DNA of 39,621 nt from Salinicola salarius (lineage in GTDB: Bacteria > Pseudomonadota > Gammaproteobacteria > Pseudomonadales > Halomonadaceae). Location: NCBI RefSeq assembly GCF_003206135.1, contig NZ_PZJT01000017.1:1-39621 (forward strand). The letters are read 5' to 3'. The notes beneath the pieces were generated by a model. That model made no database searches. It saw only the letters and a list, made by a program, of their open reading frames with translations, and was not told the DNA's origin. Below are positions 22,046 to 31,805 of this stretch, piece after piece. Position 1 is the first letter of the stretch; each line of letters starts with the position of its first letter. The position numbers were made by a program, and so were the translations under genes.

Positions 22046-22348
22046 ATGGAACTGACACCCCGAGACAAAGACAAGCTGCTGCTGTTCAGCGCCGCGCAGC
22101 TGGCGGAACGGCGCCGGGCCCGTGGGCTCAAGCTCAACTACCCGGAGGCGATGGCGCTGATCAGCTTCGAGATTCTGGAAGGGGCGCGTGACGGGCGCAG
22201 CGTGGCCGAGCTGATGAGCTATGGGCGCGAGATCCTGACCCGCGAGGACGTCATGGACGGTGTCGCCGAAATGATTCATGAAGTGCAGGTCGAGGCGACC
22301 TTCCCCGATGGGACGAAACTGGTAACCGTTCACGATCCCATCGTCTAA
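22046..22348 (+). CDS. ureA: Urease gamma subunit
   Basis: Smallest structural subunit of the nickel urease; exactly 100 aa, as in the family. It begins [23 protein letters not shown] and contains [32 protein letters not shown] and [20 protein letters not shown], the standard UreA blocks. The microsatellite lies immediately upstream and a dispersed hairpin element immediately downstream. Assembles as (alpha beta gamma)3 with UreB and UreC. Confidence 0.98.
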   Translation: MELTPRDKDKLLLFSAAQLAERRRARGLKLNYPEAMALISFEILEGARDGRSVAELMSYGREILTREDVMDGVAEMIHEVQVEATFPDGTKLVTVHDPIV

Positions 22349-22356
22349 GCGCACTG

Positions 22357-22497
22357 GAATGGCTGCGCTCGGCCATACCGCGTTTAATCTCGGCTTCCCA
22401 TGCTCATTGAGCACCCAGTCAACTCCGCTGGCTCGCCGAGATTCGCCTTGTCTGGCCTTCGCTCGCTCATTCCCTCGGTCACTGCGGTTTAGTAAAC
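22357..22497. repeat. Dispersed hairpin element, copy B, between ureA and ureB
   Basis: This segment aligns along its length with the element at 602-743: GGCTGC-CTCG, then GCGTT, TCGGC, CTCATT, AACTCCG, GCCTTGTCT, GCCTTC, TAAACA. It folds analogously. GAATG (22357-22361) faces CATTC (22468-22472), AATCTCGGC (22386-22394) pairs perfectly with GCCGAGATT (22435-22443), and TGCTCA (22401-22406) pairs with TGAGCA (22408-22413). It lacks the 17-bp terminal repeats of copy A. It makes up almost all of the 165-bp ureA-ureB gap. Confidence 0.75.
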
Positions 22498-22513
22498 AAG
22501 AAGGACGGTAAGC

Positions 22514-22851
22514 ATGATTCCCGGTGAAATGCAGATTCAGGACGGCGAGATCGAGCTCAATGCCGGTCTCGAGACGCTCACGCTGGCGGTGGCCAATACC
22601 GGTGACCGGCCGGTGCAGGTGGGCTCTCACTATCACTTCGCCGAAACCAATCCGGCGTTGACCTTCGATCGCGCCAGGGCCCGGGGTTACCGTCTCGATG
22701 TGCCGGCGGGGTCGGCGATTCGCTTCGAGCCGGGACAGACCCGTGAGGTAACGCTGGTGCCCTACGTCGGCGAACGCCGCATCTACGGTTTCCGTGGCGA
22801 CGTCATGGGCTTGCTGGATGGGTCCGCTGAAAACGACGGGGGTATCAACTG

Positions 22852-22852
<1 letters not shown>
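22514..22852 (+). CDS. ureB: Urease beta subunit
   Basis: Structural urease subunit of 112 aa. It begins [18 protein letters not shown] and carries [39 protein letters not shown] and the C-terminal [14 protein letters not shown]. An AAGAAGGA ribosome site lies just upstream at the edge of the hairpin element. Its stop overlaps the ureC start by one base (TGATG). Confidence 0.98.
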
Positions 22853-24558
<1,706 letters not shown>

Positions 24559-24653
24559 GTGGGATATTCAACCGTCGGCCAGGGCACTTTTTCGATTATC
24601 TATCGTCTGGTTATTCCGGGTGCCCGGTATTGGCCTTCATGAGGCGAACAGAC

Positions 24654-25214
24654 ATGTGGAAATTGATTGAACGGCTGGAGGCGACGTCCGACGCCGAGGC
24701 CCTCGACAGCGTAACGCTACCGTTCGAACTGCGAATGCGGGGACGGTTGAAGGCGATCAGCAATGGCGGGCGCGAGATCGGCATTTTTCTGGATCGCGGA
24801 CCGGTGCTGCGGGATGGGGCGCTGCTGCGCGCCGAAACCGGCGAGATCGTCGCCATCCGGGCCGCCGATGAGTCTGTCGTGACGGCATCGGTCCCGTCCG
24901 GCCTGGCGCTGGCCCGGCTCTGTTATCACCTGGGTAACCGGCACGTGCAACTGGCGATCGGCCACGGCGAAGGGGGCGGCTGGGTACGCTTTCCGCCGGA
25001 TCATGTTCTCGAGGCGTTGGCCACGAGACTGGGCGCGACGCTGGAGCGACACAAGGCGCCGTTCGATCCCGAGCCGGGCGCCTACGCCGAGGGTCTCGGT
25101 CACGGACATGGGCACGATCATGGTCACCATCACGATCCCGCGGACGGCCATGGGCAGGTCTACGACCTTCAGCCACACCTGGCCCACCGTCATGGTCATA
25201 ACCATGAGCATTGA
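24654..25214 (+). CDS. ureE: Urease accessory nickel metallochaperone UreE
   Basis: Nickel-binding chaperone of 186 aa supplying UreG. The N-terminal domain (about 1-75) contains LPFELRMRGRLKA and GREIGIFLDRGPVLRDGALL. The C-terminal metal-binding domain has LCYHLGNRHVQLAI, with the conserved GNRH motif. The last about 40 residues form a histidine-rich tail with many HGH and HDH runs, as in Klebsiella UreE, suggesting nickel storage as well as delivery. ATG 24654 is proposed with GAGGCG upstream. An in-frame ATG five codons earlier (24639) is possible. The 95-nt gap after ureC contains no gene. Confidence 0.95.
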   Translation: MWKLIERLEATSDAEALDSVTLPFELRMRGRLKAISNGGREIGIFLDRGPVLRDGALLRAETGEIVAIRAADESVVTASVPSGLALARLCYHLGNRHVQLAIGHGEGGGWVRFPPDHVLEALATRLGATLERHKAPFDPEPGAYAEGLGHGHGHDHGHHHDPADGHGQVYDLQPHLAHRHGHNHEH

Positions 25215-25227
25215 GCGGTGGTAGTCG

Positions 25228-25905
25228 ATGCGTGAACGTGATCCGCTGGCGCTGATGGGATTGATGCAATTGGTCAGCCCGGCCTTGCCGATCGGTGCCT
25301 TTGCCTGGTCACAAGGTCTCGAGAGTGCCTTCGAACTGGGCTGGGTGAGCGACGAAGAGAGTCTGAATGCGTGGTTGTCCGGCGTGCTGGAAGACGGTCT
25401 GACGTCATGTGAGCTGCCGGTTCTGGCTCGGCTTCAGGCCGCCTGGACGGTGGGAGGTCACGAGTCGCTGCAGTACTGGAACGACTGGCTCCAGGCCAAC
25501 CGCGAGACCGCCGAGCTGGCAGAGGAGGACCTGCGTCTGGGGCAGGCGCTGGCCCGCCTGCTGGATGATCTCGATCTGTTGCCGGCTTCCGGCTGGTTAC
25601 CGCAGCGCCCGGCCTACGTCACGCTGTTCGCCTGGCTGGCCCATCGGCGCGGCATTGCCGTGGAGGATGCCCAGCTCGGCTTTGCCTGGGCATGGCTGGA
25701 AAACCAGCTGGCGGCTGCCTGCAAGGCGCTGCCATTGGGGCAGACGGCGGCGCAGCGGCTCATCGAGCGGCTTCGGCCCGAACTGGCCGGTGCCGTCGAA
25801 ACGGCCAATCGGCTAACGGATGCCGAGCTGGGTCCGGCCCTGCCGGGCCTGGCGCTGGCAAGCGCGCTGCACGAGACCCAGTATTCACGGCTGTTCCGCA
25901 GCTGA
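25228..25905 (+). CDS. ureF: Urease accessory protein UreF
   Basis: Helical maturation factor of 225 aa that binds UreD and gates the UreG GTPase. Typical blocks: LMQLVSPALPIGAFAWSQGLE near the start, CELPVLARLQAAW, and the end ALASALHETQYSRLFRS. The start lies 13 nt after the ureE stop, with only a weak GGTGG ribosome site, consistent with translation linked to ureE. Confidence 0.95.
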   Translation: MRERDPLALMGLMQLVSPALPIGAFAWSQGLESAFELGWVSDEESLNAWLSGVLEDGLTSCELPVLARLQAAWTVGGHESLQYWNDWLQANRETAELAEEDLRLGQALARLLDDLDLLPASGWLPQRPAYVTLFAWLAHRRGIAVEDAQLGFAWAWLENQLAAACKALPLGQTAAQRLIERLRPELAGAVETANRLTDAELGPALPGLALASALHETQYSRLFRS

Positions 25906-25906
25906 C

Positions 25907-25951
25907 GAAGACGCCGTCCGAATACCGCGATTCATTCAGCGTCTTCGGACG
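25907..25951 (+). other. Two mutually exclusive hairpins between ureF and ureG
   Basis: GAAGACG (25907-25913) can pair with CGTCTTC (25940-25946). CGTCCGAA (25915-25922) can pair with TTCGGACG (25944-25951). The right arms overlap at TTC, so both full stems cannot form together. No T-run follows, so this is not a terminator. It may influence ureG translation or mRNA processing. Confidence 0.4.
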
Positions 25952-25991
25952 AGACAGCAGTTGAAGGTGAAGGGAATAGGAGAGCAACAAG

Positions 25992-26654
25992 ATGAAGCAC
26001 TGTTTACGCGTCGGTGTCGGCGGTCCGGTAGGCTCCGGGAAGACTGCGCTGCTCAAGCAGCTCTGTCTGGCGCTGCGCGAGCACTACGATATCGCCGTGG
26101 TGACCAACGATATCTATACCCGCGAGGATGCCGATTTCCTGCTGCGCCACGATGCCCTGGCCGCGGACCGCATCATCGGCGTGGAAACCGGGGGCTGCCC
26201 GCATACCGCGATTCGCGAGGATGCCTCAATGAACCTGGCGGCCATCGATGACCTTCACTCGCGCCATCCCGCGCTGGAACTGGTGCTGGTGGAATCCGGC
26301 GGCGATAACCTGGCCGCCACGTTCAGTCCCGAACTGTCGGACCTGACGCTTTACGTGATCGACGTCTCCGCCGGCGACAAGATTCCGCGCAAGGGCGGGC
26401 CGGGCATCACCAAGTCGGATCTGCTGATCATCAACAAGATCGATATTGCCGATTACGTTCACGCGTCGCTCGAGGTGATGGAGCGCGACGCCAAGAAGAT
26501 GCGCGGCGAACGTCCTTTCGTATTCACCAATCTGCACGACGGCGTCGGTGTCGAGACGATCGTTCGTTTCATTCTCGATCGCGGCATGCTGCCGGATCGA
26601 CGCAGTGAGGCGTGCCGAGCCATCGAGGATCAGGCGTTGCTGAGCGCCAACTGA
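25992..26654 (+). CDS. ureG: Urease accessory GTPase UreG
   Basis: SIMIBI-class GTPase that drives nickel insertion; 220 aa. The P-loop GPVGSGKT is at residues 11-18. The nickel-binding dimer motif is [15 protein letters not shown] (Cys-Pro-His), and the Switch-region [24 protein letters not shown] follows. Base-recognition motif NKID is present. ATG 25992 has AGGAGA upstream. The 86-nt gap to ureF contains competing hairpins. Confidence 0.97.
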   Translation: MKHCLRVGVGGPVGSGKTALLKQLCLALREHYDIAVVTNDIYTREDADFLLRHDALAADRIIGVETGGCPHTAIREDASMNLAAIDDLHSRHPALELVLVESGGDNLAATFSPELSDLTLYVIDVSAGDKIPRKGGPGITKSDLLIINKIDIADYVHASLEVMERDAKKMRGERPFVFTNLHDGVGVETIVRFILDRGMLPDRRSEACRAIEDQALLSAN

Positions 26655-26685
26655 CTTGCGTCCGTATCATTCAAGGAGAACCATC

Positions 26686-27291
26686 ATGATGTCATCCACC
26701 TTCACTGCCCGACGTCTGGCCTGGCTGGCCGCGCCGGTGGCGATGCTGGCTGCCTCGGCGGCCGTGGCGCACCCCGGCGCGCTGCCGCACACCCACGGCG
26801 GCAGCTTTCTGGCAGGCCTGATGCATCCGCTGTCCGGCCTCGATCATCTGCTCGCCATGCTGGCGGTCGGGCTGTGGAGCTGCCGCCAGGCATCCGCACT
26901 GCGCCGTGCCATGCCGCTGCTGATTGCGCTGGGCATGGTCGCCGGTGCCGGGCTCGCCTGGGGTGGCGTGCCGCTGCTGGGCGTCGAGTTCGGTATCGCC
27001 TCCAGCGTTCTGCTGGCAGGAGTGTTGCTGGCCAGTCTGGTCAAGCTCCCCAGCGCGCTGGGCGGAACGCTGGTCTTCGCGTTCATCCTGCTGCACGGCC
27101 ACGCCCACGGCAGCGAGCTCGCACCGGGCGCGTCGGCGGCGCTCTATGCGCTCGGCTTCGTCATCGCCAGTGTGGGTATCACGCTGCTGGGTCGCTTGAC
27201 CGGCAGTTGGCTGATGCAGCGCGACAACCGCTGGATGCGCGGTATCGGTGCCGCTATCGCCGCCGCCGGCGGTGCGCTGATGCTGGGCTGA
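26686..27291 (+). CDS. ureJ: HupE/UreJ family membrane protein, likely nickel permease
   Basis: Integral membrane protein of 201 aa with a cleavable-looking N-terminal segment (residues about 1-24, ending ASAAVA) and about six further hydrophobic helices. The exposed N-terminus HPGALPHTHGG and the motif MHPLSGLDHLLAMLAVGLW are the His/Asp metal-binding signatures of HupE/UreJ. HGHAHGSE appears later. Members are secondary nickel (or cobalt) transporters, fitting its place as the last gene of a urease operon. Start ATG 26686 follows AAGGAG by 7 nt. Confidence 0.92.
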   Translation: MMSSTFTARRLAWLAAPVAMLAASAAVAHPGALPHTHGGSFLAGLMHPLSGLDHLLAMLAVGLWSCRQASALRRAMPLLIALGMVAGAGLAWGGVPLLGVEFGIASSVLLAGVLLASLVKLPSALGGTLVFAFILLHGHAHGSELAPGASAALYALGFVIASVGITLLGRLTGSWLMQRDNRWMRGIGAAIAAAGGALMLG

Positions 27292-27332
27292 TTGTCGGCC
27301 GAGCCGCGTCGTATCAGAAACGGAACTGTTCT

Positions 27333-27384
27333 CTGGGGCCTTCGGGTCCCAGCCTCTGGAAGCCGCCCGACTTGGGCGGCTTTC
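27333..27384 (+). terminator. Tandem hairpin terminator at the end of the urea operon
   Basis: The first hairpin is CTGGGGCC (27333-27340) with a TTCG tetraloop and GGTCCCAG (27345-27352), eight pairs including one G-U. The second is AAGCCGCCC (27360-27368), loop GACTT, GGGCGGCTT (27374-27382), followed by TCTCT. Together they form a strong transcription end for the urt-ure operon. Confidence 0.85.
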
Positions 27385-27452
27385 TCTATGGAACCCGGTT
27401 GCCTTCGATCTTCGGCCGGTCGTTCCGGAGCCGCGCGCTTCGTGATGATCGA

Positions 27453-28271
27453 TCAGTGCCGCGGATGACGTACCCGGCGGTAGCCGGCATTGATGAAACA
27501 GTAGCCGCCATAGGCGATGAGGCCGACGGCCACGGCGCCCAGAAGCCAGTCGCCGAAGGGCTGATGGGCCAGCAGGTCCAGGGCCGCGCCGAGACCTTGC
27601 GCGTCGCCGGGCGAGAGACGCCACGCAGCTAGTGCGAGCAGCCCACCGATCAGCAGGAAGGTGACACCGCGGGCCGCCAGGCCGAGCCGGGCGATGGCCT
27701 CGAGCAGGGGTAGGGGTGGGTTGGGTCGGCTTTGCAGATGCCAGTTCTTGCGATAGGCGCGTCGCCAGGCGCGCACCAGTTGATGGAAACCGACGCCGAC
27801 GAAGACGAGGCCGATGGCCAGCAGCAGCCAGCGGCCGCCCGGAATTCCCATGAGCCGTTCGGTGTTTTGGGAGGATCCGCTGCCTTGGGACTGGGAAAGG
27901 CTGTGAAAGATCAGCGTGGCACATTGCCAGGCCAGCGTGGCATAGAGGCCGCCACTGATCGCGAACCCCAGCCGTTGAAGCCAGCCTTTCCAGTCGTTGC
28001 CCTTGCGCTCGGTATCCCAGAACGCCTGGGCCAGACGCCACAGGACGTAAGCGGTGAGCCCCAGGCCCATCAGCGCCAGCAGCACGCGTCCGAACGGCCA
28101 CAGCGCGATTTTGCGAATGACGTCCGAAGCGCCACTTTCGCTGCCGCCAAGTCCTATCGTGGTGAGTAGCGCCAGCCAACCGATCGTCAGGTAGATGATT
28201 CCCTTGGCGACATAGCCTGCCGATGCGGTATGTTGCAGCCACTCGCGCAGGCTGAAGTGAATCCTTTTCAT
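27453..28271 (-). CDS. DUF1206 integral membrane protein
   Basis: 272-aa membrane protein built of three repeats of about two helices. Each begins with a variant of R-x-G-x-x-A-x-G: ASAGYVAKGIIYLTIG (about 17-32), LGFAISGGLYATLAWQ (mid) and ARLGLAARGVTFLLIGG (late). This three-fold pattern is that of DUF1206. Function is unknown for the family. AGGGA precedes the ATG at 28271. The gene is convergent with ureJ and shares the terminator region. Confidence 0.85.
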   Translation of the reverse strand: MKRIHFSLREWLQHTASAGYVAKGIIYLTIGWLALLTTIGLGGSESGASDVIRKIALWPFGRVLLALMGLGLTAYVLWRLAQAFWDTERKGNDWKGWLQRLGFAISGGLYATLAWQCATLIFHSLSQSQGSGSSQNTERLMGIPGGRWLLLAIGLVFVGVGFHQLVRAWRRAYRKNWHLQSRPNPPLPLLEAIARLGLAARGVTFLLIGGLLALAAWRLSPGDAQGLGAALDLLAHQPFGDWLLGAVAVGLIAYGGYCFINAGYRRVRHPRH

Positions 28272-28392
28272 GCCGTTCCCTATGATTGAGCGCTACTAGC
28301 CTAGAAGAGAAAATGGCTTCGCGATACGGCGGCCGGGCCTCAACGCTCGGTGCGGTATGATTCTATGGCGCTTCGGACTTGCGGCGCCAGAC

Positions 28393-28488
28393 ACTTCAGG
28401 GACGAGTCTCCTCGAAGGCGAGACCCTTCAAAGACGAGACTCTTCAAAGGCCAGATTCTTCACAGGCCAGACTTTGCAAAGGCTAGAC
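28393..28488 (+). repeat. Degenerate 16-bp tandem repeat (6 copies) directly before a start codon
   Basis: Six consecutive 16-mers fill 28393-28488 exactly, with a consensus near TCTTCAAAGGCGAGAC. Clear units are TCCTCGAAGGCGAGAC (28409), CCTTCAAAGACGAGAC (28425), TCTTCAAAGGCCAGAT (28441) and TCTTCACAGGCCAGAC (28457). The last unit ends 6 nt before the ATG of the small membrane-protein gene and provides the only ribosome-site-like AAAGG. There are no spacers, so it is not CRISPR. Confidence 0.92.
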
Positions 28489-28494
28489 ACATCG

Positions 28495-28725
28495 ATGAAA
28501 CATTATGTCGTCCGCCCACGTTCGGGTAAGGGATGGATCCTGACCCTGGCGTTCGTGGCGCTGATCGCTCTGGGGCTGTGGCCGGTGATCGGCTGGTTCA
28601 ACCTGCCGCGGCTATGGCTGGGGCTGCCCTGGCTCGCAATATGGACCTACGTGATCGTGCTGGGGTGCTGGCTGGCCATGCTCCTCGCCAATCGCTGGCT
28701 GCGGGTGCCATCACATGACGACTAG
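28495..28725 (+). CDS. Small membrane protein paired with a sodium:solute symporter
   Basis: 76-aa protein with two hydrophobic helices (about 14-33 and 42-66) and a conserved-looking LPRLWLGLPWLAIWTYVIVL stretch. It resembles the small partner subunits (DUF3311/DUF4212-like) encoded directly before SSS-family symporters; which family it belongs to is not certain. It overlaps the symporter start by 11 nt, supporting a joint function. The frame remains open upstream to 28357 through the 16-bp repeats, so an N-terminally extended form cannot be excluded. Confidence 0.75.
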   Translation: MKHYVVRPRSGKGWILTLAFVALIALGLWPVIGWFNLPRLWLGLPWLAIWTYVIVLGCWLAMLLANRWLRVPSHDD

Positions 28726-30199
28726 TCTGTTGCCGCTGTGGATCACCCTGGGGTACATCGGCGTTGCGCTGTTCATCGGGTTGCGCGCCCGTGGCGGGCA
28801 CCTGATGGATAGCCTGGAGGAGTGGGGCGTTGCCGGGCGAAGCATGGGGCCGATAACGCTCTATCTGCTGATCGCGGCGGGCAGCATCAGCGCCTACACC
28901 TTCATGGGCGCGCCCGGCTGGGCCTACAGCAAGGGCGTTGCCGTCTTCTACGTGGTGATCTATCTCTCCTATCTGGCGCTGGTGGCATGGTATTGCGGCC
29001 CCAAGGTGTGGGCCTTCGGCCAGCGTTTCGGGCATGTCACCCAGGGCGCGGCGATCGCCGACCGCTACCAGAGTCCGCTGCTCGGCGGGTTGGCGGCCCT
29101 GGTGATGTCGATCGGCTCGCTGGCCTATGCGGTGCTCCAGACGATAGGGTCCGCCTATATCCTGTCGGTGATGAGCGGTGGGCGGATCCCGGTCTGGGCC
29201 GGCGTGATCGTGATTCTGAGCGTCATCGCGATCTATCTCTATGTCAGCGGTCAGCGGGCCATCGGCCTGACCAACGCCTTTCAGGGCATCCTGATGCTGG
29301 TCGTGGCCTGGACGGTCGGGCTGTGGGCGGCTCATCACGCTACCGGCGAGATGGGGTTCGCAAGCGTCTTCGAGCGCCTGGCTGCCGAACGGCCGGCGTT
29401 TCTGACCCTGCCGGGGGCCGATGGCAAGATGAGTTTCGCGTTCTGGACCACGTCGATCATCGTCTCGATGCTCTCGTTCATGCCGCCGGTCTGGAGCCAG
29501 TGGATGAGCGCGCGTTCGGCCGACACGATCCGGCGCAGCGCGACCTGGCTGCCGACCTACTATATCGTCGTGCTGCCGATGGTGGTGGTGGGCTTCATCG
29601 GCATCACCGCGCTCCCCAATCTGGGCCGGGCCGATACCGTGGCGCTCGAATTCGCGCTGCAGAACCTGCCGAGCTGGCTGGTGGGTCTGCTGGGCGCGGG
29701 AACGCTGGCCGCTGCCATGTCATCCTGCGAGCCGTTTCTGCATTCGGTATCGATGGCCTATGCCAAGGATATCGCTCAGCCGCTGTTTCGCCTCGGCGAT
29801 GCGGCCACCGCGCGCCTCGCTCGTCGCTTGCTGATTCCCATCATGGCGTTGATCGTGGCGCCGGTGGCGATCAGCGAGCCGAGCAATCTGATCATGATCC
29901 TGTTGGTGGGGCTGGGGTTCGCGACGCAAGTGTTGCCGGCCTTCATCGGCATGTTCCTGTGGACCCGCGCGTCACGGTGGGGCGTGCTGGCCGGGATCTT
30001 GAGCGGGTTCAGCGTGACGCTGGCGTTCACCCTGGTCTGGCCCAATCCGCTCGGCATTCACGCCGGGTTCTGGGGGTTGATGATCAACCTGCCCCTGTTC
30101 GTGATCGTTTCCTGCCTGACGCCGCCGGTGAGAGACGACGTGGTGGAGCGCTTCTTTGAGCTTGCCATCCCTGGCAGGCTCCCTTCGGGACGCCGCTAG
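28715..30199 (+). CDS. Sodium:solute symporter (SSS family)
   Basis: Membrane transporter of 494 aa with about 13 helices. Features include LLIAAGSISAYTFMGAPGWAYSKG near residues 52-75, the VTQGAAIADRYQSPLLG segment, and AGTLAAAMSSCEPFLHSVSMAYAKDI, which corresponds to the conserved Na+-site helix 8 region. It is co-translated with the preceding small protein. It probably takes up a small organic acid or related solute with Na+. The substrate is not identifiable from sequence. Confidence 0.9.
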   Translation: MTTSLLPLWITLGYIGVALFIGLRARGGHLMDSLEEWGVAGRSMGPITLYLLIAAGSISAYTFMGAPGWAYSKGVAVFYVVIYLSYLALVAWYCGPKVWAFGQRFGHVTQGAAIADRYQSPLLGGLAALVMSIGSLAYAVLQTIGSAYILSVMSGGRIPVWAGVIVILSVIAIYLYVSGQRAIGLTNAFQGILMLVVAWTVGLWAAHHATGEMGFASVFERLAAERPAFLTLPGADGKMSFAFWTTSIIVSMLSFMPPVWSQWMSARSADTIRRSATWLPTYYIVVLPMVVVGFIGITALPNLGRADTVALEFALQNLPSWLVGLLGAGTLAAAMSSCEPFLHSVSMAYAKDIAQPLFRLGDAATARLARRLLIPIMALIVAPVAISEPSNLIMILLVGLGFATQVLPAFIGMFLWTRASRWGVLAGILSGFSVTLAFTLVWPNPLGIHAGFWGLMINLPLFVIVSCLTPPVRDDVVERFFELAIPGRLPSGRR

Positions 30200-30298
30200 G
30201 CGGTGTCGAGAATCGCTCCCGACGATTTTCTGCCATCGGCGCGCCAACGCTTTCTAGAGCGCCTTCGTCGCGCTGATCCCGCTGGCGGCGAGCGTCGA

Positions 30299-31045
30299 TC
30301 AGACGACGTTCGTCGCCAGAATCTTGCGCAGAAACCGTTGCGTGCGCTCGTCCCTGGGCTGGCTGAACAATTCCGCCGGCGGTGCCTGCTCGATGATGCG
30401 GCCCTGGTCCATGAATACCACGCGATCGGCGACCTCGCGGGCGAACTGCATCTCGTGAGTGACGACGATCATGGTCTGATGTTCCGCCGCGAGCTGCTTC
30501 ATCAGTCCCAGTACTTCCTCCACCCATTGCGGATCCAGCGCGGAGGTCGGCTCGTCGAACAGGATCACGTCGGCGTTGGCCGCCATCGCCCGGCCGATGC
30601 CCACGCGCTGCTGCTGGCCCCCGGAGAGCGAGGCGGGGTAGGCATCGGCCTTGTCGGCCAGGCCGATGCGCTCGAGAATCTCGCGGGCTCTGGCGTAGGC
30701 CTTGGCCTTGGGCATGCCGTCGACCACGATCATGCCCTCGGCGATGTTCTGCAGCGCGGTCTTGTTGGCGAACAGCGCATAGTTCTGGAACACGAACGCC
30801 GTGCGCCGTCTCAGCGCGAGGATCTGTTCACGGGTCGCCTGCGTCGCGTCGAAGCTGAGATCGCCAACGGTCAGATGGCCGGCATCGGGCGTCTCGAGAA
30901 AGTTGATGCAGCGCAGCAGGGTGGACTTGCCGGTTCCGGAGGGTCCGACGATGACGATGATCTCGCCGCGCTCGAGAGCGAGATCGATGTCGTCGAAGAC
31001 GACATGGTCGCCGAATTGCTTGCGAATGCCCTTGAGTTCGATCAT
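30299..31045 (-). CDS. Polar amino-acid ABC transporter ATP-binding protein
   Basis: 248-aa ATPase of the His/Glu/Gln/cystine transporter group. It begins MIELKGIRKQFGDHVVFDDI. Walker A is GPSGTGKST, the Q-loop region is FVFQNYALFANKTALQNI, the signature is LSGGQQQRVGIGRAM and Walker B is VILFDEPTSALDP, with VTHEM. ATG 31045 overlaps the permease stop (ATGA), which fixes the start; the frame continues upstream but there lies within the permease gene in another frame. Close to TcyN/YecC-type cystine ATPases. Confidence 0.93.
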   Translation of the reverse strand: MIELKGIRKQFGDHVVFDDIDLALERGEIIVIVGPSGTGKSTLLRCINFLETPDAGHLTVGDLSFDATQATREQILALRRRTAFVFQNYALFANKTALQNIAEGMIVVDGMPKAKAYARAREILERIGLADKADAYPASLSGGQQQRVGIGRAMAANADVILFDEPTSALDPQWVEEVLGLMKQLAAEHQTMIVVTHEMQFAREVADRVVFMDQGRIIEQAPPAELFSQPRDERTQRFLRKILATNVV

Positions 31046-31716
31046 CGCTGATACGCCCGGTTGAGTCGTTGTTCCAGCCATTTTTGCACCCAGGAGAGTG
31101 CCTCGACCACGATCCAGTAGATCACCGCGACCACCAGGAAGGCCTCGAAGTAGAGAAAGCTGCCAGCGGCTTCCTTCTGGGTCGCCCCCATCAGCTCGGT
31201 GACGCCGAGGGTGAAGGCCAGCGATGTCGACTTGATCATGTCGATGAAGTAGTTCATCAGTGTCGGCGTGGCGACACGGGTCGCCTGTGGCAGCACGATC
31301 CTTCGCATCAACTGTGCACGTGTCATGCCGATGGAGAGTGCCGCTTCGGTCTGGCTTCGGTCGATACCCACGATGGCAGCGCGGATCGACTCCGCCATGT
31401 AGGCGGAGAAATGGAGCGTCAGACCGAGAATGGTGGCAGTGATGCCATTGATCGCGACCAGGAAGGTCAGTACCTGGGGCAGCCCGTAGTAGAACAGGAA
31501 CAGCTGAACCAGCAGCGGCGTGCCGCGAAAGAACGAGATGAACAGCAGCGCAACGGCGTTGAGGCCGGGAATACGGGTCACCCTTACGATCGCCAGCAGG
31601 CACGCCAGTACCAGCGCACAGGCCATGCCGGCGGCCGCCATGGCAAGGGTCAGTGGCAGATAACCGAGAAGAATGGGCACCAGGCCCAGCATGTAGTCGA
31701 AATCGAGTGCGTGCAT
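31042..31716 (-). CDS. Polar amino-acid ABC transporter permease (cystine type)
   Basis: Inner-membrane permease of 224 aa with about five helices. The EAA coupling loop is EAALSIGMTRAQLMRRIVLPQA, typical of HisMQ/GltJK/TcyL. FFRGTPLLVQLFLFYYGLP and DMIKSTSLAFTLGVTELM are the other diagnostic blocks. With only one permease gene present it probably works as a homodimer, as in the cystine system. A hairpin with a T-run separates it from the binding-protein gene. Confidence 0.92.
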   Translation of the reverse strand: MHALDFDYMLGLVPILLGYLPLTLAMAAAGMACALVLACLLAIVRVTRIPGLNAVALLFISFFRGTPLLVQLFLFYYGLPQVLTFLVAINGITATILGLTLHFSAYMAESIRAAIVGIDRSQTEAALSIGMTRAQLMRRIVLPQATRVATPTLMNYFIDMIKSTSLAFTLGVTELMGATQKEAAGSFLYFEAFLVVAVIYWIVVEALSWVQKWLEQRLNRAYQR

Positions 31717-31759
31717 AGGGCTTGGTGCTCCGCGCTTGGCGACCTTGGATAACGGAAAA

Positions 31760-31787
31760 GCCCATGACGCCGGTCAGCGTCATGGGC
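31760..31787 (-). terminator. Hairpin with T-run between binding protein and permease (partial terminator)
   Basis: GCCCATGACGC (31760-31770) pairs perfectly over 11 bp with GCGTCATGGGC (31777-31787), with a 6-nt loop. On the minus strand it is followed by TTTTCCG. It lies after the binding-protein stop and before the permease start, where read-through terminators often set a high binding-protein to permease ratio. Confidence 0.8.
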
Positions 31788-31805
31788 CGTCGATGCGAGA
31801 TTCGG

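Noticed and set aside
21867..22636. Minus-strand frames encoding repeated ATSYELR peptides
   Set aside because: They result from the heptamer microsatellite being open in all minus-strand frames, and they are antisense to ureA and ureB.
26692..28242. 516-codon minus-strand frame
   Set aside because: It overlaps ureJ antisense and the DUF1206 gene in another frame, and crosses the double terminator; no domain is recognisable.
28393..28488. Possible CRISPR array
   Set aside because: Units are directly adjacent 16-mers without spacers, and there are no cas genes.
31046..31783. Extended form of the ABC ATPase
   Set aside because: This part overlaps the permease in a different frame; the ATPase family starts at MIELKG with an ATGA overlap.
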